From NCBI RefSeq assembly GCF_000521215.1, contig NZ_KI928919.1, forward strand, positions 424,333 to 488,332: a stretch of 64,000 nt of DNA, given 5' to 3'. Positions 44,616 through 53,177 of the stretch are shown here, in pieces. The stretch is from Labrenzia sp. DG1229 (GTDB lineage: Bacteria; Pseudomonadota; Alphaproteobacteria; Rhizobiales; Stappiaceae). The notes under the pieces are model-generated. The model had not been told where the DNA came from. It did no database searches and saw only the letters and a program-made list of their open reading frames with translations. How positions within the stretch are numbered: the stretch's first letter is position 1; every line of letters starts with the position of its first letter. The position numbers and the translations under genes were made by a program.

Positions 44616-45760
44616 TGCCGGTTTCAGCCTCCCGAAGTCTCAGCTCCTTCAAGCGGATTGTTATCAAGATCGGTTCTGCTCTCCTGGTGGAAAAGGGAGA
44701 GTTGAAGCGCGATTGGCTGGAGGCTCTTGTTTCCGACATCGTGCGGCTAACGACCGACGGCGCCGACATCCTGATCGTGTCGTCCGGCTCGATTGCCCTT
44801 GGACGGGGCGCACTTGGCCTGCCGAACGGACCGCTGAAACTGGAAGAAAGCCAGGCGGCGGCGGCTGCAGGCCAGATTGCACTGGCGCAGGCCTATGCCG
44901 GGGCGCTCGGCAGGCACGGAAGAAAAGCAGGCCAGATCCTGCTCACGCTGGGAGATACGGAGGAACGGCGGCGTTATCTCAATGCCCGGGCAACCATCGG
45001 AACCCTTTTGAAGATGGGCGCCGTACCGATCATCAATGAAAACGATTCCGTCGCCACGTCCGAGATCCGCTACGGTGACAATGACCGCCTGGCCGCCCGT
45101 GTCGCGACCATGGCGAGTGCTGACTGCCTCGTTCTGCTGTCTGATATCGACGGGCTCTACACCGCACCACCTGCGCAGAACCCGGATGCCGTTTTCCTGC
45201 CGGAAGTTTCACGCATAACCGCGGAAATTGAAGCGATGGCCGGAAGCGCCGGATCAGAACTGTCCCGTGGCGGTATGAAAACCAAGATTGATGCCGGCAG
45301 GATCGCAACAGCCGCCGGAACCTCCATGGTCATCACCTCGGGAAAGGAATTGCACCCGCTGTCGCGTCTGACAGAAAGCGGGCGGGGAACATGGTTTCCG
45401 GCGCTCGCGACCCCGGCAAGTGCGCGCAAGGCGTGGATCGGCGGTCATCTGGAAACGCGTGGTGACATTACACTGGATGAAGGAGCGGTCAGGGCAATGA
45501 AATCCGGCAAGAGCCTGCTACCTGCGGGTGTCACTTCTGTATCCGGTACGTTCTCTCGTGGTGACGCCGTTGTCCTGCTCCGTCCGGACGGGAGGACGAT
45601 CGGGCGCGGTCTCATCGCCTATGACGTCGACGAGGCCAGATTGATCGCCGGCCGTAACAGCCGCGAAATCGAGGCGATTGTCGGCTATCCGGGCAGGGCG
45701 GAAATGATCCATCGGGATGATCTTGTGCTTGAGGATGCGTTTTTGAACGGAACACGTTAA
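44615..45760 (+). CDS. proB: glutamate 5-kinase
   Basis: First step of proline synthesis: ATP-dependent phosphorylation of glutamate, feedback-inhibited by proline. An amino-acid-kinase domain ([49 protein letters not shown]) is followed by a C-terminal PUA domain (about 280-370; [20 protein letters not shown]). Start ATG 44615 is chosen because AGGAGG (44597-44602) is immediately adjacent to the alternative ATG 44603. It overlaps the obgE stop by one base; proA follows. Confidence 0.97.
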
Positions 45761-45812
45761 AACGCTGCAGGTTCTGCGGTTCACAGAGCCGCTATTCGAG
45801 GAGTTTGTGAGT

Positions 45813-47093
45813 ATGCTGGAAGTGGTCGAGGCTCGAACAACAGAAGATCTCATGGCAGAGATCGGGCAGCGTGCCCGGGCTGCCGGCCGGGTTCTTGCCA
45901 CGGCACCAGCCGCTGTGAAAAACCGCGCCCTGAGCGAGATGGCGCAGGCCGTGCGCGCAGCAGTACCGGATATTCTTGCCGGCAACAGGCGCGATGTTGA
46001 GGCCATGACCGCCAACGGTCAAACGGCGGCCTTTCTCGACCGGGGTACACTGAGTGAAGAACGGATCGAGGCGATTGCGAGGGCGCTGGAGGATATCGTT
46101 GCCCTTGACGATCCCGTCGGTGGCGTGATTGCAGCATGGGAGCGCCCGAACGGCCTGAAAATTGAGCGGGTACGTACACCGCTCGGCGTGATCGGTGTCA
46201 TCTATGAAAGCCGCCCGAACGTGACGGCGGACGCAGGTGCCTTGTGTCTCAAGGCCGGCAACGCCGTGGTGTTGCGAGGAGGTTCCGACACAATTCAATC
46301 CAACATGGCGATCCATAAAGCGCTGCAGAAGGGGCTGGAAGCGGCCGGGTTGCCGGAGGACGCGATTCAGATCGTGCCGGTGACGGACCGGGCGGCTGTC
46401 GGTGAAATGCTGAAGGGATTGGATGGAAATCTCGACGTCATCGTTCCGCGTGGAGGACGCAGTCTCGTTGAACGTGTCCAGACCGAAGCGCGCGTGCCTG
46501 TCTTTGCCCATCTGGAAGGGCTGGTTCACATTTTCGTCGACAAGGCAGCCGATCTGCCGAATGCCGTTGCTATCGTCGTGAATTCGAAGCTCAGACGCAC
46601 CGGCATCTGCGGGGCGCTGGAAACGCTCCTGGTTGACGAGGAAATCGCGCACAGTCACTTGCCCGCCATCGTGACGGCCTTGCAGGACGAGGGATGTGAA
46701 ATTCGCGGCTGCGATGTCGTGCGGGATATCTGTGAGAATATCGTTCCTGCCAGCGAAGATGACTGGTCGACCGAGTATCTCGACAAGATCGTATCTGTCA
46801 AAGTGTTGCCGGGCCTGGAGGCAGCGATGGATCATATCGCCACCTATGGGTCGAACCATACCGACTGCATTCTGACGGAAGACGGCGCCTCTGCACAAAG
46901 GTTTCAGGCAGAGGTGGACTCAGCCATCGTTTTGCACAACGCTTCGACCCAGTTTGCCGACGGCGGCGAGTTCGGCATGGGAGCGGAGATCGGAATTGCG
47001 ACCGGACGCATGCATGCACGCGGCCCCGTCGGCGTCGAACAGCTGACCAGCTTCAAATACAAGGTTCATGGTACGGGTCAGACGCGTCCATGA
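45813..47093 (+). CDS. proA: glutamate-5-semialdehyde dehydrogenase
   Basis: Second step of proline synthesis: NADPH-dependent reduction of gamma-glutamyl phosphate. Landmarks are [46 protein letters not shown] and the catalytic cysteine in [16 protein letters not shown]. Length of 426 residues is normal. ATG 45813 is chosen over GTG 45807 because GAGGAG then lies 9 bases upstream. The stop overlaps nadD as ATGA. Confidence 0.97.
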   Translation: MLEVVEARTTEDLMAEIGQRARAAGRVLATAPAAVKNRALSEMAQAVRAAVPDILAGNRRDVEAMTANGQTAAFLDRGTLSEERIEAIARALEDIVALDDPVGGVIAAWERPNGLKIERVRTPLGVIGVIYESRPNVTADAGALCLKAGNAVVLRGGSDTIQSNMAIHKALQKGLEAAGLPEDAIQIVPVTDRAAVGEMLKGLDGNLDVIVPRGGRSLVERVQTEARVPVFAHLEGLVHIFVDKAADLPNAVAIVVNSKLRRTGICGALETLLVDEEIAHSHLPAIVTALQDEGCEIRGCDVVRDICENIVPASEDDWSTEYLDKIVSVKVLPGLEAAMDHIATYGSNHTDCILTEDGASAQRFQAEVDSAIVLHNASTQFADGGEFGMGAEIGIATGRMHARGPVGVEQLTSFKYKVHGTGQTRP

Positions 47094-47761
47094 CTTCATT
47101 CGGTCCTGGAGGGGAACTCGACCGGGATTGGCTGAAGCTGCCACATGTCGAACCGGGGAACCGTATCGGCCTGTTCGGTGGATCCTTCAATCCACCCCAC
47201 TCGGGCCACCGTCTGGTTGCTGATACGGTCCTCAGGCGTTTGGGGCTTGATCAGGTCTGGTGGTTCGTGACACCCGGCAACCCGCTCAAAAATCATGCCG
47301 ACCTGGAGCCACTCGAATTGCGCATGCATCTGGCCTGTGCTCTGGCGGATCACCCGCGAATGAAAGTGACCGCTTACGAGGTTGTTCTGGGCACTCCCTA
47401 TACGGCAAGGACAATTGCCGCTTTGCGCGCAATGCGGCCTTCAGTGCGATTCGTTTGGGTTATGGGTGCTGACAATCTTGCCGGTTTCCATCGATGGCAG
47501 GACTGGCGCGCCATTCTCGGTTCCGTTCCGGTCGCAATTGTAGACAGACCGGGTGCATCGCTTTCAGCTCTTTCGTCGCCAATGGCAAAAGCCTATGAAA
47601 AATATAGGCTTCCCGAGGAAGACGCAGCGCTGCTTCCGAATATGGACCCGCCAATCTGGACGTTTTTGCATGCACCACTCGACCGCACATCGTCTACGGA
47701 TTTGCGGAAATTTAACACATTGGACATTGCCAAAGTTACCAAGAAAACGGCGTTGTCTTGA
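47090..47761 (+). CDS. nadD: nicotinate-nucleotide adenylyltransferase
   Basis: Adds AMP to nicotinate mononucleotide in NAD synthesis. The nucleotidyltransferase signature is [20 protein letters not shown] (HxGH), with [20 protein letters not shown] in the middle and a TDLRK near the C-terminus where family members have SSTxIR. The 223-residue length is typical. The ATG overlaps the proA stop (ATGA), so translation is coupled. It is followed by rsfS and rlmH, the usual order. Confidence 0.95.
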   Translation: MTSFGPGGELDRDWLKLPHVEPGNRIGLFGGSFNPPHSGHRLVADTVLRRLGLDQVWWFVTPGNPLKNHADLEPLELRMHLACALADHPRMKVTAYEVVLGTPYTARTIAALRAMRPSVRFVWVMGADNLAGFHRWQDWRAILGSVPVAIVDRPGASLSALSSPMAKAYEKYRLPEEDAALLPNMDPPIWTFLHAPLDRTSSTDLRKFNTLDIAKVTKKTALS

Positions 47762-47928
47762 AAATGCCAAAAGGGAAGCTGTATTATAGGGGTGGTCGCG
47801 ATGAACGCGGCCGAGGTACGGTCAACCGGTCCTGTATCCAAAACGGGTGACGCAGAAACCGAACTATCTGGTTCGTGACGACGTTGGACACTGGGCGGCA
47901 TAAACGGCGAAAGGCACTACACCTGACC

Positions 47929-48339
47929 ATGACCTTTGAAAGTGGGCGGACAGAATTGTCCTCTCCTCTGCAGGCTTCCGTAAGCGCTGATCTTGCGGCA
48001 GGTCTCCTCGATACGGTTCTGAGCAGCCTTGACGATTCCAAAGCTGAGGACCTGATAACTCTCGACATCGCAGGCAAAAGCTCCCTCGCGGATCACATGG
48101 TAATTGTGTCCGGGCGGTCCCATCGTCACGTCGGGGCCATTGCGGACCATTTGCTGAAGGATCTGAAATCGGCCGGATTGAAATCGGCAACGGTGGAGGG
48201 TCAGAGCACCTGTGACTGGGTGCTGATCGATGCAGGCGATGTGATTGTTCATATTTTCCGTCCGGAGGTACGCGGTTTCTACAATCTCGAAAAGATGTGG
48301 GCACCGGACACGGACGAAGCGCCGCAATATATCGGCTGA
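47929..48339 (+). CDS. rsfS: ribosome silencing factor RsfS
   Basis: Binds L14 on the 50S subunit and prevents 30S joining under starvation. Core motifs: LITLDIAGKSSLADHMVIVS, RHVGAIADHLLKDLKSAG, VEGQSTCDWVLIDAGDVIVH and HIFRPEVRGFYNLEKMWA. ATG 47929 gives 136 residues with a short N-terminal extension; an upstream in-frame ATG at 47875 exists but the region does not look coding. It is located between nadD and rlmH. Confidence 0.94.
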   Translation: MTFESGRTELSSPLQASVSADLAAGLLDTVLSSLDDSKAEDLITLDIAGKSSLADHMVIVSGRSHRHVGAIADHLLKDLKSAGLKSATVEGQSTCDWVLIDAGDVIVHIFRPEVRGFYNLEKMWAPDTDEAPQYIG

Positions 48340-48463
48340 ACGGGATCTTGGTTCCTGCTTTCGAGCTTGTCATATCGAAAGCAGGTTGAGCCGAGCATTG
48401 TCTCGAACGGCGATCGAATTTGCCGCGAAACTGAAGACCGGAGTTTCAACCGGCAAGGATCTT

Positions 48464-48946
48464 ATGCGCGTTACATTCTCCTGCATCGGCAAGATGAAAG
48501 CTGGTGCGGAAAAAGACCTCCTCGACCGGTATATTGATCGTGCGCGCAAGACCGGACGCGGGTTGGGCATCTCCGATATCGTGGTCAGCGAATTATCCGA
48601 AAGCCGCGCTCAGCGCCCTGAAGACCGGAAGGCCGAAGAAGCAAAAGGCCTTCTGAATGCTGTTTCAGGTTCTGCGCGGGTCGTCGTTCTGGACGAGAAC
48701 GGCAAGAACCTGACCAGCCCGGACTTCAGTCGCAAGATCGAAAGCTGGAAGGATGAGGGCATTCCGGAGGTCGTGTTTGCGATTGGCGGGGCTGACGGGC
48801 ACGGGCAGGAACTTCTCGCCCGGGCGGATCTGAAACTTGCGTTCGGCGCGATGACATGGCCCCATCAGATTGCGCGCATTTTGTTGGCGGAACAGGTCTA
48901 CCGCGCCATGACGATCCTTTCCGGGCACCCGTACCACCGGATTTGA
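48464..48946 (+). CDS. rlmH: 23S rRNA (pseudouridine-1915-N3)-methyltransferase RlmH
   Basis: SPOUT-class methyltransferase that modifies pseudouridine 1915 in helix 69 of 23S rRNA on the 70S ribosome. Signature regions: IGKMKAGAEKDLLDRYIDRA, VVLDENGKNLTSPDFSRKIE, FAIGGADGHGQELLARADLK and the C-terminal MTILSGHPYHR. ATG 48464 has AAGGA 4-5 bases upstream; length of 160 residues is normal. The frame is open from 48245 but that part is not homologous. Confidence 0.96.
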   Translation: MRVTFSCIGKMKAGAEKDLLDRYIDRARKTGRGLGISDIVVSELSESRAQRPEDRKAEEAKGLLNAVSGSARVVVLDENGKNLTSPDFSRKIESWKDEGIPEVVFAIGGADGHGQELLARADLKLAFGAMTWPHQIARILLAEQVYRAMTILSGHPYHRI

Positions 48947-48949
48947 AGC

Positions 48950-49507
48950 ATGACAGACACCTCTACACTGGCTGCCAGCATGGCGCTCTCAAGGACATTG
49001 AACAACGGCATGATCGAGATACCGACCCTTCAAACGGATCGACTGACCCTGCGGCCGATGACGATGGCCGATTGGGATGACTACTATTCATTCATGCAAA
49101 GCGATCGATCGCTCGGCATGGGGGGGCCATTTCAGAAAAAGATGTCCTGGGCGCTGTTTTGTCACGATATGGCGCAATGGCCGCTGATGGGAAACGGTGC
49201 CTTGATGCTCGATGACCGGGAGACTGGCACTTGTCTCGGGCAGGTCGGGATAAACCATGGGCCGCTTTTTCCCGAACATGAACTCGGATGGTTTCTTTAT
49301 CCGGCCGCTGAGGGAAGGGGTATCGGCTACGAGGCTGCGCAAAGGTTCGCCGACTGGGCACGACACGAGCGCTGCCTGCCAAGCCTGGTGAGTTACATCG
49401 ATCGGGACAATGTTCGCTCCCGACGCCTCGCGGAACGCCTGGGTGCGAGACTGGACGATGAAGCCGAGCGACCTGACCTGGCGGACCTTGTATACCGGCA
49501 CTTTTAA
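48950..49507 (+). CDS. GNAT-family N-acetyltransferase
   Basis: A 185-residue RimJ/RimL-like acetyltransferase: IPTLQTDRLTLRPMTMADWD at the front, the acetyl-CoA loop in HELGWFLYPAAEGRGIGYEA, and YIDRDNVRSRRLAERLGARL. It begins 3 bases after rlmH, so it is in the same transcript, but it belongs to the inserted block that separates rlmH from envC. Its TAA and the TAA of the convergent TPR gene share four bases (TTAA at 49504-49507). Acceptor unknown. Confidence 0.88.
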   Translation: MTDTSTLAASMALSRTLNNGMIEIPTLQTDRLTLRPMTMADWDDYYSFMQSDRSLGMGGPFQKKMSWALFCHDMAQWPLMGNGALMLDDRETGTCLGQVGINHGPLFPEHELGWFLYPAAEGRGIGYEAAQRFADWARHERCLPSLVSYIDRDNVRSRRLAERLGARLDDEAERPDLADLVYRHF

Positions 49508-51120
49508 GGAAGATCGCAGACCGGGTCTTTGAGTGAGTTTACAAAATCCCCTGACGGTCGCACCGCCAGGGAACTGGTGACGTGCAGGTCTGTTACTTTT
49601 TCAGCCGCCGCCCTGGCGTTTTCCGCATAACGGAAATCCGGGTCGGCTGCCAGCGCGGTTTCCAGAAGTTTCCGGCCCTCATCCTCGTCGCCTTCCGCCA
49701 GCCTCACCATGGCCAGACGATAGGTGAGGACGGGGTTATCCGGATCGGCCTTGTGCAGTTCGTCAAAAATGGCACCGGCTTTGGCCGTGTCTCCTGCCTT
49801 CAGCGCAGCCCAGCCAAGTGTGTCCTGTACATTTTTCGAGTTGGGAGCGATATCGGCAGCCTTTTGCGCCAGACCAAGAGCCTTTTCTGGATCGTCATCC
49901 ACGACCAGAGAAGCAAGATTGTTGAGCGCCACCCAATTGTCAGGCTGCAGTTCGATGGCTTCGGCATAGGCAGCTCGGGTCTCGTCCCTGTTTCCTTCTT
50001 CGGTCTCAAGTAGGCTTGCGAGCCAGACGAGGTCGCTCGCCGTGCGCTCCGGGCGTTCCGTCAGCGCGCGTGCGCGTTTGACAGCGTCTTTTGTACGCCC
50101 GAGACGCAGCTCGGCACCGCTTGCCCCTCTTGAAAGGTCAGGATCGTCAGGAGCAAATTGAAGCCCGCTTTCGTAAGTGTCGAGTGCTTCTCCATAGCGC
50201 TTCGTTGATCCCAGGAAATTGCCAAGTGCGAGATAGGCGCTGGGCACGCGTGGGAAGCGTTCGACCGCACCCTTCAACAGTTCTTCTGCTTTCTTGTTTC
50301 GCCCTTGTGATTGTTCAATTGCGGCAAGACCAATAGCACCAGTTACGGATGGTCCCAGATCTTCCATCCGCAGAAAATATGTCCGCGCCTTGATGAGGTC
50401 GCCATCCTGACCTCGGTCTATATGAAGTCTGGCTGCCGTGTTGAGGACAATTTCAGTGGCGTCCTCATGGGCTGCTGCAGGTTCGATGACCATCATTGCC
50501 TCGCCCTGGTTTCCCGCGAGTAGGAGCAGCCGCACATAGTTTAATCTGAACTCGAATGCTTCGTTTGGTATGTTGTCAATCGATGCTTTGTAGACTTCGA
50601 ATGCCTGTTGCCATTTCCCTTCCTTTTCAGCAAGAGCAGCGAGGTTCAATGGCGCGCGCCAGTTGTCCGGGTCGCGTTCACGTGCCGTCTCGTAAGCGAC
50701 CCGGGCTTCGTCGAAACGCCCGATTTCAACAAGTATGTCACCTTTGATGATAAGGGGTTCTGAGTTGATGGTATATAACTGTGCGGATTTATCGAGCGCA
50801 GTGACAGCATCCTCGAATTGGTCTTGATTTGCGAGTGCTAGGCCGAGAATCTGCCATGCCTCGGCGATTTCAGGAGATGTTTCGATCAGCGCGCGTATGA
50901 TTGTTTCGCTCTTGGCGTAGTCGTTGCTGTAAAGAGCCTGTAGAGATTCGGCCAATGTTGCGCGCTCGGAAGGCCGTAGTTTTGCGAAACGATCAGTTTG
51001 CATCATACCCTGATATTGTTCGAAAGTTGCTGCCACAGCTCCTGACGAAGCCGCAAAGGCAAATACCACGAGGAAAACGTACTTTAAAAATTTTCTGGAA
51101 ACGGAGTCTGGATCTCTCAT
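49504..51120 (-). CDS. exported TPR-repeat protein
   Basis: A 538-residue protein with a signal peptide (FLKYVFLVVFAFAASSGAVA) and about twelve tetratricopeptide repeats, for example AWQILGLALANQDQFEDAVT, RAPLNLAALAEKEGKWQQAF and AYLALGNFLGSTKRYGEALD. TPRs are protein-binding scaffolds. It is divergent from a secreted VWA protein with a VPLPA-CTERM tail across a 540-base AT-rich region; TPR proteins accompany exosortase/PEP-CTERM systems, so a role in handling that protein is possible. ATG 51120. Confidence 0.85.
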   Translation of the reverse strand: MRDPDSVSRKFLKYVFLVVFAFAASSGAVAATFEQYQGMMQTDRFAKLRPSERATLAESLQALYSNDYAKSETIIRALIETSPEIAEAWQILGLALANQDQFEDAVTALDKSAQLYTINSEPLIIKGDILVEIGRFDEARVAYETARERDPDNWRAPLNLAALAEKEGKWQQAFEVYKASIDNIPNEAFEFRLNYVRLLLLAGNQGEAMMVIEPAAAHEDATEIVLNTAARLHIDRGQDGDLIKARTYFLRMEDLGPSVTGAIGLAAIEQSQGRNKKAEELLKGAVERFPRVPSAYLALGNFLGSTKRYGEALDTYESGLQFAPDDPDLSRGASGAELRLGRTKDAVKRARALTERPERTASDLVWLASLLETEEGNRDETRAAYAEAIELQPDNWVALNNLASLVVDDDPEKALGLAQKAADIAPNSKNVQDTLGWAALKAGDTAKAGAIFDELHKADPDNPVLTYRLAMVRLAEGDEDEGRKLLETALAADPDFRYAENARAAAEKVTDLHVTSSLAVRPSGDFVNSLKDPVCDLP

Positions 51121-51660
51121 CGCAACACCTGGGTCTCTTCAAATTTTCGTTATCTTAAAGGCGATGTGAAGTCTGCGTCAGAATCTTGCCCGCAAATTTG
51201 CGGCAAAGTCCAACGCGAAATTGCATTTAACGTAACTATAATAGTAAACTCAGTAAAAAACAATGAGTGTAATTGTAGATAAAGAAAAAATTACAAAATC
51301 ATGGTTATTATTGAAGTTTAATCTGGATTAATATTTAAAAATTTTAATAGAATAAAGTAAAATGAATTTGTCATACTTGGTTTAAGTGAAGTCTAGTAGT
51401 TGGTTTTACGGATCAAATACGAGTTCTGAAAAAATAAAATTGAGGAAATCTCAATTCGGAGAGTAGCTTAACCTCGGTGTTAATTTTGCGTTAATTTTTT
51501 GTAATCTTCCGATAGATTTGTGTTATAGTGCTCCTGACGTAAATGGAAGTTTGCGTGTTTGATATTATTAATTTTTCCGATTTGGGTTTTTGCTTATTCA
51601 AGTTTTTCGGGGTTTGCCAGTCCAGATTGGAAACGTGCTAGTGCAAACGGGGAGCCTACT
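51121..51660. other. AT-rich divergent regulatory region
   Basis: 540 bases between the divergent TPR and VWA genes, strikingly AT-rich (long A/T runs) compared with the neighbouring genes. It contains a perfect 7-bp inverted repeat at 51438-51456 and a possible -10 box (TATAGT, about 51524) before the VWA gene. Such DNA is a likely target for nucleoid proteins and silencing. No reading frame looks coding. Confidence 0.6.
51438..51456. repeat. 7-bp perfect inverted repeat, candidate operator
   Basis: AATTGAG-GAAAT-CTCAATT, in the AT-rich region upstream of the VWA gene. Symmetric half-sites with one helical turn between centres suit a dimeric regulator. There is no T tract, so it is not a terminator. 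Confidence 0.5.
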
Positions 51661-52704
51661 ATGTTTCGTGGAATATCAACCTTTATTGCAGCAATGGGCG
51701 TGTTCGGGGGAGCCGCTTTAGCGGACACAATCTCGCCGCTCAGCTACACCAACAACACTCTCGGTGTGGGAGACACGGTAACCATCAGCAAGACCGTTGT
51801 TATTGAATCAACCGGCCCGACTGATGCGTTGCTGGATGTTATGTTCCTGGTCGATACGACCGGCAGCATGGGTAGAGCTATTGCTAACGCCAAGTCGGCG
51901 GCATCCAACATCATCACCGGCCTCGGTGGGTTCGGCGACGTTCAGACCGGTGCTGGTTTTTACAACGACCCGGCATTCAACGGCGTCCTGTCTGATCTGA
52001 CATCGACTGCCGCGACGACAATCGCAACGATCAATACGTTTACTGCATCCGGCGGCGGGGATTTCCCCGAGCGTGGACATGAAGCAATCAAGGATGCTGC
52101 GGACAACGCAAGCTGGCGTCCGGGATCCAATCGCTTCATCGTCGTGTTGGGCGATGCATCGTTCAAGGACAGCCCTGTGTCACCTGGTGCGGTAACAGCA
52201 TCGCTTGCAGCTGAAGGCATTGAATTGATTGGTCTCGAGTTTGGCGCCGGCGCATTCGGCACCGATATCGCAGCTTTGGGTGGTGACGTGTTCGCTGGCG
52301 GCTCCAGTCCGTCTGACATCGTGGACGCGATTCTTGACGGCGTGAGCGCAGGCTTTGACGAGTACACGAAAGTGACCGTTGACGATCTGGGCGCTGGTTT
52401 GCCCGAGATCGGTGTATCTGTCGTATGTACAGGTGCGGATACCGGTGCTTGCGTAGGTGACACAGCCGAAGGCATGTATGATCGTTCGGTCGACCGTACC
52501 TTCACGTTCGACGTGACCTTCGAGCGTCTCGCAGCAGGCGACAGCTCCTTCGGTACACATGCGCTTGTCGATGGCGGTATCGTCGCGACTGAAAAAGACT
52601 CTTTCGGTGACACCGCTGTTGTGCCGCTTCCGGCAGCCGGTTTCCTGATGATCTTCGGTCTTGGTTCGCTGGCAGTAATGTCCCGCCGCCGCAAGTCAGC
52701 CTGA
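51661..52704 (+). CDS. secreted VWA-domain protein with VPLPA-CTERM sorting tail
   Basis: A 347-residue exported protein. The signal peptide (MFRGISTFIAAMGVFGGAAL) is followed by a von Willebrand factor A domain (about residues 55-245) with the MIDAS motif DTTGSM in VMFLVDTTGSMG and IVVLGDASFKD. The C-terminus reads VPLPAAGFLMIFGLGSLAV plus SRRRKSA: the VPLPA-CTERM signal (short motif, helix, basic end) recognised by an exosortase-type transpeptidase. The mature protein is probably attached to the cell surface or released. ATG 51661 with GGGGAG 7 bases upstream. Function unknown, perhaps adhesion or matrix. Confidence 0.88.
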   Translation: MFRGISTFIAAMGVFGGAALADTISPLSYTNNTLGVGDTVTISKTVVIESTGPTDALLDVMFLVDTTGSMGRAIANAKSAASNIITGLGGFGDVQTGAGFYNDPAFNGVLSDLTSTAATTIATINTFTASGGGDFPERGHEAIKDAADNASWRPGSNRFIVVLGDASFKDSPVSPGAVTASLAAEGIELIGLEFGAGAFGTDIAALGGDVFAGGSSPSDIVDAILDGVSAGFDEYTKVTVDDLGAGLPEIGVSVVCTGADTGACVGDTAEGMYDRSVDRTFTFDVTFERLAAGDSSFGTHALVDGGIVATEKDSFGDTAVVPLPAAGFLMIFGLGSLAVMSRRRKSA

Positions 52705-52740
52705 TAGCTCTTTGGAGCGAAACAACTCCGACAACAATGA

Positions 52741-52767
52741 AGCCCGCGCCTCTGGCGCGGGCTTTTT
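52741..52767 (+). terminator. rho-independent terminator of the VWA gene
   Basis: A 10-bp perfect stem (AGCCCGCGCC / GGCGCGGGCT) with a TCT loop, followed by TTTTT. It lies 37 bases past the stop codon. Confidence 0.93.
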
Positions 52768-52770
52768 CGT

Positions 52771-52858
52771 TGCCTGATTGCCTGATTGCCTGATTGCCTG
52801 ATTGTCTGATTGCCTGACCGCCTGACCGCCTGGCTGCCTGACCGCCTGGCTGACTGAT
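52771..52858 (+). repeat. 8-bp tandem repeat, 11 units
   Basis: Units of TGCCTGAT: the first four are identical, the next is TGTCTGAT, and later ones diverge (TGCCTGAC, CGCCTGAC, CGCCTGGC, ending TGACTGAT). The array begins 4 bases after the terminator, outside any gene. The homogeneous front and diverged back suggest recent slippage at one end, so the copy number may vary between strains. Confidence 0.95.
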
Positions 52859-53177
52859 GTCTCACCTGCTTTAAGACATGTGACAGGGCGGTCGCTGCAC
52901 TTCCAGCATCAAAACAGGCTTGCCGATAGTCGGGACGTGAACGATTGTTAAGGTCAATGTGGCGGTAAAACACGGTTTTGCCCGTATGTCGCCGTATTCC
53001 CCCCGTAACGGATATTGTGGACAAGACAAGCACCACAGGTTCGGTGAAAAGGGACGCTGTTTCCGGACGCCGGCTTAACGAACCGGTCACTTGAGTAAAC
53101 GGTTCGTTAACGCAGTCTGTGTATCGCAGGGTAGGGTAACCTTTGGGAGCTGAAGCAGTTTGAAACCGGATCGCATC
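52859..53177. other. intergenic region upstream of envC with a 10-bp inverted repeat
   Basis: About 320 bases between the tandem repeat and envC. It contains the perfect inverted repeat at 53075-53110 and presumably the envC-ctpA promoter. No gene, RNA or further repeat is recognised. Confidence 0.5.
53075..53110. repeat. 10-bp perfect inverted repeat, candidate operator upstream of envC
   Basis: TTAACGAACC and GGTTCGTTAA are separated by 16 bases (53085-53100), 68 bases before the envC start. No T tract follows, so it is not an obvious terminator. TTAAC half-sites recall CtrA boxes, but the TTAA-N7-TTAA spacing of that regulator is not met. A dimeric or tetrameric repressor site is the likelier reading. 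Confidence 0.6.

Noticed and set aside
45792..46898. A 368-residue open frame opposite proA
   Set aside because: Antisense to a highly conserved enzyme in GC-rich DNA; no recognised motif and no promoter or ribosome-binding site.
52771..52858. Possible CRISPR array
   Set aside because: The 8-bp repeats are directly abutting with no spacers; it is a simple tandem repeat.
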